This document shows positions 19,978 through 29,141 of a stretch of 64,000 nucleotides of DNA, in pieces. This DNA comes from Butyrivibrio sp. Lineage in GTDB: Bacteria > Bacillota > Clostridia > Lachnospirales > Lachnospiraceae. The position numbers and the translations under genes were made by a program. Position 1 is the stretch's first letter, and each line of letters opens with the position of its first letter. The notes under the pieces were generated by a model, which worked only from the letters and a program-made list of their open reading frames with translations, did not search any database and was not told the DNA's origin. The stretch lies in NCBI GenBank assembly GCA_024690485.1, contig JAILPB010000021.1, positions 1 through 64,000 of the forward strand, read 5' to 3'.

Positions 19978-20172
19978 GAATGTAACAGTATACACAAGAT
20001 GTGGCTTGGAAATAAATTTCAAAAAAATCGCCACATTTTGAAATAATATTTCATAAACTGATATTTCGAACATTTTTTTGCGTACAAATGGACTTTTACC
20101 ATGTTAAAATATCTTTAATACATTATATATTGACAATTTGTTTCGGTTTTACTTCTTGACGGAGGAACGAAT

Positions 20173-20337
20173 GTGATTGAACTTACCAGAATGGATGGGC
20201 GGACAATTCTAGTTAATGAAAATCAGATTGAAACGGTGCAAGCCAATCCGGATACGGTTGTGATCATGACTAACGGTCGCAAGATCATTATCCAGGAATC
20301 CATGATAGAAGTAATGAAGAAATGCAATGGTGTTTGA
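20173..20337 (+). CDS. flbD: Flagellar FlbD family protein (54 aa, GTG start; absent from ORF track)
   Basis: VIELTRMDGRTILVNENQIETVQANPDTVVIMTNGRKIIIQESMIEVMKKCNGV; SD ggagg; located just before motA. Confidence 0.92.
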   Translation: MIELTRMDGRTILVNENQIETVQANPDTVVIMTNGRKIIIQESMIEVMKKCNGV

Positions 20338-20400
20338 TCATTTTACTACTTAGTTTTTTGATGCTTTGAGTCTGGATATCAATTTGAGGGGGATAACTTA

Positions 20401-21204
20401 GTGGATATAGCGTCATTACTTGGTGTAGGTCTTTGTTTCGTATTCATGATCTTGAGTATCGTATTTAGTGCCGGAATCACCGGTGTTAAGTACTTCCTTG
20501 ATGCGCCTTCAGCGATGATTACCTTCGGTGGAGCTTTCATGGCGGTTTTGGCTTCCAGAAGCATGCCGAGTTTCATGAGCGGTCTTAAAGCGTATACTCT
20601 TATTTTCAAAGCTGCTGATTTTGACTCGAAAACAGTCATAAAACAGATCATTGATCTTTCCAATACAGCCAGAAAAGAAGGACTTCTTGCTTTGGAAGAA
20701 GCTGCAAGTAACATTGAAGATCCCTTTATGAAAAAGGGGGTAATGCTTATAGTCGATGGTACTGAGCCTGAGCTTGTTAAAGCAATACTTGAGGCGGAAA
20801 TAGATGCCATGTCAGAGAGGCATAAAGAAAACTATTCCTTCTACGGAGATGTTGCAGGTATGGGACCTTCCTGGGGTATGATCGGTACCCTTCTTGGTCT
20901 GGTTCTTATGCTACAGAACATGTCAGATCCTTCCTCAATCGGACCGTCTATGGCCGTTGCCTTGATCACAACCTTCTATGGTTCAGTTCTTGCTAACTGG
21001 TATTGTTATCCTGCTGAGAATAAGCTCAAAGCAAGGGATAATGCCGAGTACACAATGAAGAGTATTGTCATTGAGGGACTTCTTTCCATTCAGGCTGGAG
21101 AGAACCCACGTGTTACAGAAGAGAAGCTTAAATCATTCATGTCACCTGCTAACAGAGCTGCTTATGAAGCTGAGAACGGTACCGGTGATGGAGGTGGTGA
21201 GTAA
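20401..21204 (+). CDS. motA: Flagellar motor stator protein MotA
   Basis: 267 aa, GTG start; GMGPSWGMIGTLLGLVLMLQNM...GPSMAVALITTFYGSVLANW. Confidence 0.93.
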   Translation: MDIASLLGVGLCFVFMILSIVFSAGITGVKYFLDAPSAMITFGGAFMAVLASRSMPSFMSGLKAYTLIFKAADFDSKTVIKQIIDLSNTARKEGLLALEEAASNIEDPFMKKGVMLIVDGTEPELVKAILEAEIDAMSERHKENYSFYGDVAGMGPSWGMIGTLLGLVLMLQNMSDPSSIGPSMAVALITTFYGSVLANWYCYPAENKLKARDNAEYTMKSIVIEGLLSIQAGENPRVTEEKLKSFMSPANRAAYEAENGTGDGGGE

Positions 21205-22202
21205 TGGCAAAGAAACCTGAAGAAATAAAACCGGGTTTGCCGGCCTGGCAGGGTACCTTCGGTGACTTGATGAACCTGCTGCTTTGCTTTTTCGTTTTGC
21301 TTTTCTCTATGGCTAACATGGATGCGGCAAAGTTTGAAGAGGTCGCAGCGTCATTTAGTTCGGCTTTCGGTATTTTTACAGGCGGTGAAGCGGCCTTTGG
21401 CCAGGGAGCCCTTGTTGGTGATGGTATATCTCAGCTTAATGAGTTATCAAACTATATCATTTCGATGGGTTTATCCCAGTCCGGATCTCAGGAAGAGGAC
21501 ACAACCAATAAAGAGGGTGAAAACGCCAGCGAATCCGGAGGTCAGGGAGTTAACGAAGAGGGAGACAGCGCCGGAGTGATGGAAGGACAGGGCTCTCAGG
21601 GAGAAGGCGCCGAAGGAGAAACAGAAGGCGATAAGACACAGTCCGGACAGGAGTCGGAAGAACAGTCAGAAGAACAAAAGGAAATTACTGCTGCAGAAGC
21701 TCAGGAAAAAGCTGAGGCAGAGCAGCTTAAGGCATCAGAGAAGCTTGCAAACGAAGTAGAGGGCGCTCTTGATGAAATGGACCTTGTAAATCAGGTAGAT
21801 GTCAATTTTACCAGCCAGTATGTGCAGCTTACATTACAGGGATCAATCCTTTTTGATTCCGGTGATGCAACTTTAAAAGAAGCGGCAGGTCCAATACTGG
21901 ATAAGGTTGGAACCGTCCTCGAAAGATATGCAGGAGGAACAATTGAGATAGAAGGTCACACGGATAATGTTCCCATGCACAGAAGCGGCGGAAAATATAC
22001 CAACAACGACGAACTTAGTGATGGCCGTGCACTTTCAGTTTTTTATTACTTTGTAGAAAATACTACTCTTGAACCTGATAACATAAAGCACTCAGGCCGC
22101 GGAGAGTATGAGCCCGTAGCCGACAATTCAACACCGGAGGGCCGGGCAAAGAACAGGCGAGTAGAAATAAGGATTTATAATCCACTTAGTCCTATGTACT
22201 AA
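21204..22202 (+). CDS. motB: Flagellar motor stator protein MotB (OmpA domain)
   Basis: PAWQGTFGDLMNLLLCFFVLLFSMANMD; OmpA-like IEGHTDNVP...NRRVEIRI; long acidic linker. Confidence 0.93.
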   Translation: MAKKPEEIKPGLPAWQGTFGDLMNLLLCFFVLLFSMANMDAAKFEEVAASFSSAFGIFTGGEAAFGQGALVGDGISQLNELSNYIISMGLSQSGSQEEDTTNKEGENASESGGQGVNEEGDSAGVMEGQGSQGEGAEGETEGDKTQSGQESEEQSEEQKEITAAEAQEKAEAEQLKASEKLANEVEGALDEMDLVNQVDVNFTSQYVQLTLQGSILFDSGDATLKEAAGPILDKVGTVLERYAGGTIEIEGHTDNVPMHRSGGKYTNNDELSDGRALSVFYYFVENTTLEPDNIKHSGRGEYEPVADNSTPEGRAKNRRVEIRIYNPLSPMY

Positions 22203-22231
22203 TAAACAAGCAGCCTAACGAGGGGGCAAAT

Positions 22232-22765
22232 ATGAAGAAAAACCTGCTTTCAATACTTATTCTGGCACTTCTTTTAGTAAATACGGTCATGACCGGATTT
22301 ATGATGCTGACAGTGATGACTACCAACAATCAGGCGGTTGCTCTTATTGGGGATATAGCAGCCGCACTTCAGATTGAAGCAAACGGTGGAAGCAACGGTC
22401 AGGGATTTTCCGGATCAGCAAGCGGTAATGTTTCCATTGAAAATGTTGTTCCTTACACAATAGCTGATATGACAATTACTCTTAAGGAAGATGACAGCGG
22501 AAAACCTCACTACATGCTGGCAACCATCGTATTATCCATGGATAGTTCCAATGAGGATTATACAAAATATGGTACAGCAGAGGCTATGGCCAGCTATGAG
22601 GATATGATAAAGTCCAAGATCACATCGGTTATAGGTTCCTATACTCTTGATGAGATCAGACAATATGAAGATGATGCCAAGGCAACTCTTCTTGAGCAGA
22701 TTCAGGAACTGTTTGGATCAAACTTCATATATGATGTAAGTTTTTCAAGTAAAGTTTATCAGTAA
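22232..22765 (+). CDS. fliL: Flagellar basal body-associated protein FliL
   Basis: 177 aa, N-terminal TM, position between motB and fliM. Confidence 0.8.
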   Translation: MKKNLLSILILALLLVNTVMTGFMMLTVMTTNNQAVALIGDIAAALQIEANGGSNGQGFSGSASGNVSIENVVPYTIADMTITLKEDDSGKPHYMLATIVLSMDSSNEDYTKYGTAEAMASYEDMIKSKITSVIGSYTLDEIRQYEDDAKATLLEQIQELFGSNFIYDVSFSSKVYQ

Positions 22766-22830
22766 TTCAGGTAACATCAGAGGGAAAAGAGTTTTGTTAT
22801 GTTTATGGGTAAAAGAGAGGTGATCTACGC

Positions 22831-23814
22831 TTGAGTGAAGTATTATCACAAAATGAGATAGATAATCTCCTGGCGGCGCTTAATACAGGTGAACTTGACG
22901 TAGATCAAATGTCTGCTGCGGACGAGAAAAAAGTTAAGGATTATGACTTCAAACGTCCTGCAAAGTTCTCAAAAGAGCATCTTCGAACGCTGGAGATGAT
23001 TTATGAGCATTATGGAAGATTGTTATCGACAACGCTTCCTCTATATCTGAGAAAGAATGTACAGGTTACTGTGGCAAACTCTGAGACCGTTACATATTCC
23101 GAGTTTAGTAACGCTCTGAGTAACCCTGTTATCTTGGGAATCATCAATTTCCTGCCACTACAGGGAACCATAATACTTGAGCTTCAGGCTAACATTGGTT
23201 TTTCTTTTATAGACAGAATGCTCGGGGGAGAGGGAAACGGTATTGATAAGCCAAGACCCTTCACGGATATCGAAATGCCCCTTATTGAAAAGTTAATAAC
23301 CATATGTATGCAGCTTATGGTGGAGCCTTGGGAAAACGTACTTGCCATAAATCCTATCATGGAGCGAATTGAGACGAATCCTCAGTTTGCGCAGGTTATT
23401 TCCCCGACAGATATGATTGCCATTGTCACTTTGAATATAAAGATCGGTGACACGGAAGGTCTTATGAATATATGTCTTCCGTACTTCACCCTAGAGAGTG
23501 TAATGGATAAGCTCAATACCAAGTTCTGGTTTTCGACTATGCAGAAGCATGACGACGATACCTACGGAGACCATCTGGAATCTCTGGTACGACACGTAGA
23601 TGTTCCTGTAAAAGCAATTCTTGGAAAATGTAATGTATCTGTAAGCGATTTTGTTTCCCTCCAGAGAGGAGACATTATAAGGCTGGATAATCAGGTAAAC
23701 AGTGAGCTTCAGGTTTATGTGGGTGATATATACAAATTCACGGCACTACCCGGAACCACAAAAGATAAGTACGCCGTCAGAATTACGTCGGTAGTAAGAG
23801 AGGAGGAAGAGTAG
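22831..23814 (+). CDS. fliM: Flagellar motor switch protein FliM
   Basis: TTG start; SEVLSQNEIDNLLAAL N-terminal CheY-binding motif, YDFKRPAKFSKEHLRTLEMIYEHYGR. Confidence 0.95.
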   Translation: MSEVLSQNEIDNLLAALNTGELDVDQMSAADEKKVKDYDFKRPAKFSKEHLRTLEMIYEHYGRLLSTTLPLYLRKNVQVTVANSETVTYSEFSNALSNPVILGIINFLPLQGTIILELQANIGFSFIDRMLGGEGNGIDKPRPFTDIEMPLIEKLITICMQLMVEPWENVLAINPIMERIETNPQFAQVISPTDMIAIVTLNIKIGDTEGLMNICLPYFTLESVMDKLNTKFWFSTMQKHDDDTYGDHLESLVRHVDVPVKAILGKCNVSVSDFVSLQRGDIIRLDNQVNSELQVYVGDIYKFTALPGTTKDKYAVRITSVVREEEE

Positions 23815-23818
23815 CAGC

Positions 23819-25081
23819 ATGGATGGAATGCTTTCACAAGACGAAATTAATGCCCTGCTCGCCGGAATGGATACATCAGGAGGTGGGGACGCCGGTGGCG
23901 GTGACGCTCCCGCTGCGGACGCACCTGCTGCAGATGCTTCCACTGCATCTGGTGGTGGTTCGGGCTTTGTCCCGGGGGAAATCGATGAGAGTCTTCTGAC
24001 GGATGATGAGAAGGACGCGATCGGTGAGGTTGCCAATATCAGCATGGGTTCCTCAGCGACAACTCTGTACTCATTGGTTAATCAGAAGGTTAATATCACT
24101 ACGCCTCAGGTTGAGCTTGCAAACTGGAATACAGTTCTTAACAATTATGAAAAGCCCTGCGTATTTATTCAGATCAAATACACAGTAGGTCTTGAGGGTA
24201 CCAACATCCTTATCCTTAAGGAGAGGGACGTTATGGTCATCACAGACCTTATGATGGGCGGAGATGGCACGAACACAGAGGGTGAAGTGGGTGAGCTTCA
24301 GCTTTCAGCTATTTCGGAAGCTATGAACCAGATGATGGGTGCGGCTGCAACATCACTTTCTACGATGACCGGTCAGAAGGTCGATATCAGCCCACCGATT
24401 GCCACACTTCTTGATATGATCGATGACGATCCAAGTGAGATTTCCGATTTCCTCACAGGTACTTTCTGCCGCGTAACATTCAAGCTCCAGATCGGCGATC
24501 TCGTTGATTCAACTCTGATGCAATTATATCCCATTGACTTTGCAAAGAGTTTGAAAGATACTATAACTACAGATGGTGCAGAAGAGGAAGCTGCTTCCGC
24601 TCCCGCACCAGCGCCTGAAGCACCGGCACCTTCAGCAGCTGCTGAGATGGGCATGCCTATGCCTGATATGTCGATGCAACAAGGGCAGATGGGAATGCCT
24701 CAGATGGGTATGCCTCAGATGGGCATGGGGATGCCTCAGATGGGTATGATGCAACCCATGGGTATGATGCCGCAGATGATGGGAGGCATGAATGTTCAGC
24801 CCGCTCAGTTCCAAAGTTTTGCACCGGGAAACGGAGCTATGGCTGCTGGGGAAAACATTGGTCTTATCAAGGACGTGCCTCTTGAGGTTACTGTTGAGCT
24901 TGGACGAACAGCTAAAGCAATTTCAGACATTCTTGATTTTGCACCCGGTACTATCATAGAGCTTGAAAAAGTTGCCGGTGAGCCCGTAGACGTTCTTGTA
25001 AACGGTAAGTTTGTTGCAAAAGGCGAAGTTGTGGTAATTGAAGAAAGTTTTGGCGTGAGAGTAACTGAAATAATACAATAG
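23819..25081 (+). CDS. fliY: Flagellar motor switch phosphatase FliY (FliN domain at C-terminus)
   Basis: MLSQDEINALLAG; two CheC-type sites (DAIGEVANISMGSSAT, SAISEAMNQMMGAAAT); C-terminal FliN-like VPLEVTVELGRT... Confidence 0.93.
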   Translation: MDGMLSQDEINALLAGMDTSGGGDAGGGDAPAADAPAADASTASGGGSGFVPGEIDESLLTDDEKDAIGEVANISMGSSATTLYSLVNQKVNITTPQVELANWNTVLNNYEKPCVFIQIKYTVGLEGTNILILKERDVMVITDLMMGGDGTNTEGEVGELQLSAISEAMNQMMGAAATSLSTMTGQKVDISPPIATLLDMIDDDPSEISDFLTGTFCRVTFKLQIGDLVDSTLMQLYPIDFAKSLKDTITTDGAEEEAASAPAPAPEAPAPSAAAEMGMPMPDMSMQQGQMGMPQMGMPQMGMGMPQMGMMQPMGMMPQMMGGMNVQPAQFQSFAPGNGAMAAGENIGLIKDVPLEVTVELGRTAKAISDILDFAPGTIIELEKVAGEPVDVLVNGKFVAKGEVVVIEESFGVRVTEIIQ

Positions 25082-25099
25082 ATTAAGTGAGGAAAATGT

Positions 25100-25462
25100 A
25101 TGGCCAGAAATGTTTTGGTATGTGACGACGCTGCTTTCATGAGAATGATGATCAAGGATATTCTCAGCAAAAACGGATACAATGTAGTTGGTGAAGCAGA
25201 GAATGGAAAGATCGCTGTAGAGAAATATAAGGAGCTTAAGCCTGATTTAGCACTCATGGATATTACAATGCCTGAGATGGATGGTATTGAGGCACTTAAG
25301 GCAATCAAGGGAGAATTCCCTGATGCATGCATCATTATGTGTTCAGCTATGGGTCAGCAGGCAATGGTTATAGAATCAATTCAGGCAGGTGCGAAGGACT
25401 TTATTGTAAAGCCTTTCCAGGCTGACCGTGTTCTTGAGGCAGTTAAGAAGGTTATCGGATGA
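25100..25462 (+). CDS. cheY: Chemotaxis response regulator CheY
   Basis: 120 aa receiver; VCDDAAFMR, LALMDITMPEMDGIEAL, CSAMGQQ, KDFIVKPF. Confidence 0.95.
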   Translation: MARNVLVCDDAAFMRMMIKDILSKNGYNVVGEAENGKIAVEKYKELKPDLALMDITMPEMDGIEALKAIKGEFPDACIIMCSAMGQQAMVIESIQAGAKDFIVKPFQADRVLEAVKKVIG

Positions 25463-25806
25463 TGGATGCTTCTTCAGTTGCTCAGATGATAACTGTGTTG
25501 ATCATATTTGTGGCTGTTTTGGCACTCACCTATTATGTGACAAAATGGATTGCAAAGTATCAGCAGGTAAGTAATTCAGGAAACAACATGGAAATAATGG
25601 AGACCATGAGGATATCTGCAAACAAGTATTTGCAGATAGTCCGGGTTTCCGATAAGTATTTGGTTTTATGTGTCTGCAAGGACACAGTAACTCTTTTGTG
25701 TGAACTAGACGAGGGGAAATATATACCGCCTGTTAAGGAAAATGCCAAGGCACCTGATTTTAGCAAGGAGCTTGAGAAGTTTTCTAAGCGGTTTATGAAA
25801 AAGTAG
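25459..25806 (+). CDS. fliO: Flagellar biosynthesis protein FliO/FliZ
   Basis: 115 aa, N-terminal TM, position between cheY and fliP, LQIVRVSDKYLVLCVCKDTVTLL. Confidence 0.8.
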   Translation: MMDASSVAQMITVLIIFVAVLALTYYVTKWIAKYQQVSNSGNNMEIMETMRISANKYLQIVRVSDKYLVLCVCKDTVTLLCELDEGKYIPPVKENAKAPDFSKELEKFSKRFMKK

Positions 25807-25808
25807 GT

Positions 25809-26741
25809 ATGAAAAAACAAAGGGGAGTAAAAGACATTAAGCCGTTACTTAGGAAAGGCATATTATATGCGTGCCTTTCTTTGGTTATGGGCTTTTTTCT
25901 TTTTACGGTTTCACCACATTTAGTACAGGCTTCAACATCATATGTAGATGATACTCATACTACAGATCCCACAAGAGACAGGGAGACTCATCTTACGGGA
26001 ACAAACGGGGAGAGGACTAATATAACAGATCCCGGTTCCTCCGATTCCGCAGATGATCTAAAGGAACTTAATATTGCAAATACTGTTACCGTAACCTATG
26101 ACAACGGTAATGGTACTATAAATGGCGCTCTTAGGATTCTTATTACTTTGACGCTTATTGCTCTTGCGCCTACAATTCTTATGATGATGACGTGTTTTAC
26201 ACGAATCATCGTCGTTCTGCATTTCACGAGATCTGCGCTGTCTACGCAGACTTCGCCTCCAAACCAGGTTTTGATAGGTCTTGCACTTTTCCTGACTATT
26301 TTCATAATGCAGCCAACAGCAAAAGAGGTATATGATACTGCAATCGTGCCCTTTGAAAATGGCGAGATAGAGCAGAAAGTTCTCTTTGAGACAGGTATGA
26401 AGCCTATCAGAGAGTTTATGTACGGACAGACTCAGACCAAGGACGTAAGGCTTTTTATGGAAATCGACGGCATTGACTGGGACGGAGAATTGGACAGTAT
26501 TCCAAATGCAGTACTTGTTCCAAGTTTTATAGTAAGTGAACTTAGGACAGCTTTTGTCATAGGCTTTTTGATCTATATTCCATTTATAGTAATCGACATG
26601 GTTGTGGCGTCGGTGCTTATGAGTATGGGTATGATGATGCTTCCGCCGACGACGATTTCGCTACCCTTTAAGATATTATTGTTTATTCTGGCGGATGGAT
26701 GGAATCTGATCATCGGCAGTCTTGTTAAGACGTTCTATTAG
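25809..26741 (+). CDS. fliP: Flagellar export protein FliP
   Basis: MMMTCFTRIIVVLHFTRSALSTQTSPPNQVLIGLALFLT, MVVASVLMSMGMMMLPPTTISLPFKILLFILADGW. Confidence 0.95.
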   Translation: MKKQRGVKDIKPLLRKGILYACLSLVMGFFLFTVSPHLVQASTSYVDDTHTTDPTRDRETHLTGTNGERTNITDPGSSDSADDLKELNIANTVTVTYDNGNGTINGALRILITLTLIALAPTILMMMTCFTRIIVVLHFTRSALSTQTSPPNQVLIGLALFLTIFIMQPTAKEVYDTAIVPFENGEIEQKVLFETGMKPIREFMYGQTQTKDVRLFMEIDGIDWDGELDSIPNAVLVPSFIVSELRTAFVIGFLIYIPFIVIDMVVASVLMSMGMMMLPPTTISLPFKILLFILADGWNLIIGSLVKTFY

Positions 26742-26791
26742 TGGTTTCTTTAATTTGAGGATTTAGTTACGGAAGGGAGGTAGAGTAAATT

Positions 26792-27064
26792 ATGATGACA
26801 GTTGATGACGTTACTACGATCATGGGAAACGGCCTTTTTATGGTTATTAAGATAGCGGTTCCGATACTAATGGTTTCTTTGGTTGTTGGTCTTGCTGTTT
26901 CAATCTTCCAGACAGTTACTTCAATTCAGGACCAGACTCTTACCTTTGTACCAAAGATTATTTTGACTTTCCTTGCGCTGATGGTCCTTGGAAACTGGAT
27001 GCTCACGGAGCTTTCGAATTATGTAATTAAAGTTTGGTCTGATTTTAGTTTGTATATTCATTAG
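26792..27064 (+). CDS. fliQ: Flagellar export protein FliQ
   Basis: 90 aa, two TM; VSIFQTVTSIQDQTLTFVPKI. Confidence 0.95.
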   Translation: MMTVDDVTTIMGNGLFMVIKIAVPILMVSLVVGLAVSIFQTVTSIQDQTLTFVPKIILTFLALMVLGNWMLTELSNYVIKVWSDFSLYIH

Positions 27065-27075
27065 AGGAGCCTGTT

Positions 27076-27855
27076 TTGATCGATTACACCTTTACTTATG
27101 GTGATCTTGAAGTATTTTTGCTGATATTGGTGCGTGTAACCATGTTTGTTTACACTGCGCCTTTTTTCAGTATGAGTAATACTCCTCAGAGAGTTAAGGT
27201 CGGCTTTTCGGTTTTGCTTACGATACTTTTATATGGACTTGTTCCTGTAAAAACTTTGAACTATACGACCATTCTTGGATTTACGGCAATCGTAATAAAG
27301 GAGTTTGCTACAGGTGCCATAATAGGCTTTGGAGCACAGCTTTGTACTTTTATAACCAATATGGCAGGTAATATCATAGACATGCAGGTTGGTCTGTCCA
27401 TGGTGCAGGTAATGAGTCCGGGTTCAAGGGAACAGGTGCCTGTTTCCGCAGGTTTATATCAGTATGCTTTTATGGGAATGATGCTGGTCAGCGGTCTCTA
27501 CAGGTATTTTATATCGGCTCTTGTGGAATCATTCAGGCTTATTCCTTTAAACGGAGCTGTTTTCCATACGGATATGCTGGTTGCATCTGTGATCAAATTC
27601 ATGGGAGCCTATATGGGAATTGCCTTTAGAATCGCCCTTCCCATATTTGTTGTTACTTTTGTTATGAACGTAATACTTGGAGTTCTTGCGAGAGTTGCAC
27701 CTCAGATGAACATGTTCGCAGTAGGTATGCAGCTTAAGCTTATTACCGGACTTATGCTTATGTATATTACAAGCAGCATGCTTTATGGAGTTTCGGATTT
27801 TATTTTTACCAGAATGAAGATTCTTATGACGGAGTTTATTAATGATCTTATTTGA
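27076..27855 (+). CDS. fliR: Flagellar export protein FliR
   Basis: TTG start; polytopic; VRVTMFVYTAPFFSMSNTPQRVKVGFSVLLT, GNIIDMQVGLSM. Confidence 0.93.
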   Translation: MIDYTFTYGDLEVFLLILVRVTMFVYTAPFFSMSNTPQRVKVGFSVLLTILLYGLVPVKTLNYTTILGFTAIVIKEFATGAIIGFGAQLCTFITNMAGNIIDMQVGLSMVQVMSPGSREQVPVSAGLYQYAFMGMMLVSGLYRYFISALVESFRLIPLNGAVFHTDMLVASVIKFMGAYMGIAFRIALPIFVVTFVMNVILGVLARVAPQMNMFAVGMQLKLITGLMLMYITSSMLYGVSDFIFTRMKILMTEFINDLI

Positions 27856-28990
27856 AAATCATGATGAACTTAATATTGTCATGGGACTTTCCTATGATCT
27901 TCAGTTTTTTGCTGATGGACCCGGCGGTGAAAAGACCGAGGAGCCTACAGCCAAGAAATTGCAGGATGCCAGAAATGAAGGTCAGGTTGCAAACAGCCGT
28001 GAGGTTGGTAATGCAGCAGGACTTCTTGCTCTTTTTGTGCTTATAAAATTACTGTATGGATGGATGGCAGAAAATTTTACGGGCATGTTTAACTATGTCT
28101 ACACTCAGATTCCTGAGACCATTACCATGTATGACGGGTATATGCCTTTTCAGAATATAAAAACTTTGATGAATTTGACACTTATAAGGATTATGCTTCT
28201 TTCGCTTCCTTTTTTTGCGGCGGCAGTTCTTATCGGACTTGTGGCAAATATTGCTCAGGTAGGGTGGAAAATAACTTCAAAGCCCCTTCAGCCCAAGCTT
28301 AGCAAGATAAATCCCATAAGCGGATTTAAGAAGATTTTTTCAACCAGATCTATTTTTGAGCTTATTAAATCTATTGCCAAGATTATCATAATAAGCACTG
28401 TGGTTTTCATATATTTCAAGGATATGGATGCATCTATTTTCCTTCTCTATGATATGCCACTGGCTCAGGCAATAGGTCTTATGGGAAAAACAGTAATTGA
28501 TATCGGCATAAGAATTGCAGCTATTTACGTTATCGTTGCAACTTCGGATGTTGTTTTCCAGCGCCGTAAATTCAAAAAAGATATGATGATGACCAAGCAG
28601 GAAGTAAAAGATGAGTACAAGAATACTGAAGGAGATCCTCAGATCAAGGCTCAGCAGAGGCGCAGAATGCAGCAGGCTTCCCAGCGCCGTATGATGCAGG
28701 AACTTCCTAAGGCTGATGTTGTTATCACAAACCCGACCCATTATGCTGTGGCTATCCGCTATGACGCTGATGAGATGGAGGCACCTCAGGTAATTGCCAA
28801 GGGTGAAGACTATCTTGCACAGAGAATTAAGGATATTGCTAAAGAAAATGGCATAGAGATTGTGGAGAATAAGCCCCTTGCAAGAATGCTCTATGCCAAC
28901 GTGGATGTGGGAGAATTCGTACCACCCGAGCTCTATCAGGCTGTAGCAGAGGTTCTTGCCTTTGTATATCACCTTCAGGGCAGAGTTTAA
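27842..28990 (+). CDS. flhB: Flagellar export protein FlhB
   Basis: GEKTEEPTAKKLQDARNEGQVANSREV; autocleavage motif NPTHYAVAIRYD. Confidence 0.95.
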   Translation: MILFENHDELNIVMGLSYDLQFFADGPGGEKTEEPTAKKLQDARNEGQVANSREVGNAAGLLALFVLIKLLYGWMAENFTGMFNYVYTQIPETITMYDGYMPFQNIKTLMNLTLIRIMLLSLPFFAAAVLIGLVANIAQVGWKITSKPLQPKLSKINPISGFKKIFSTRSIFELIKSIAKIIIISTVVFIYFKDMDASIFLLYDMPLAQAIGLMGKTVIDIGIRIAAIYVIVATSDVVFQRRKFKKDMMMTKQEVKDEYKNTEGDPQIKAQQRRRMQQASQRRMMQELPKADVVITNPTHYAVAIRYDADEMEAPQVIAKGEDYLAQRIKDIAKENGIEIVENKPLARMLYANVDVGEFVPPELYQAVAEVLAFVYHLQGRV

Positions 28991-29064
28991 GCGACTTTTC
29001 TGTGGCTTGTTCACGCAAAGATACATATAGGCTACAACGCATTTTCTTGTGTTCTATTTTCCTC

Positions 29065-29100
29065 TTGAATACTATATCTAGTATGCGTTATACTAGATAT
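29065..29100 (+). promoter_or_regulatory. Candidate internal promoter/operator between flhB and flhA
   Basis: TTGAAT (29065-29070), 18-bp spacer, TATACT (29089-29094); perfect 11-bp inverted repeat atatctagtat-gcgtt-atactagatat (29074-29100). Confidence 0.45.
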
Positions 29101-29141
29101 GTATAGTTATGTACACCTTATGGGGAAAGGGGGATAAGTTA

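Noticed and set aside
19793-20172. Possible c-di-GMP (GEMM) riboswitch in the flagellar leader
   Set aside because: I could not find the conserved GEMM core elements in the leader; only simple dyads are visible.
24632-24814. His-rich 60-aa minus-strand ORF (HHLRHHTHGLHHTHLRH...)
   Set aside because: Tempting as a metal-binding peptide, but it is the exact antisense of the Met-rich FliY repeat (cat/atg).
28340-29026. 228-aa minus-strand ORF covering flhB
   Set aside because: Overlaps conserved flhB; Cys/His/Ser-rich shadow translation without recognisable motifs.
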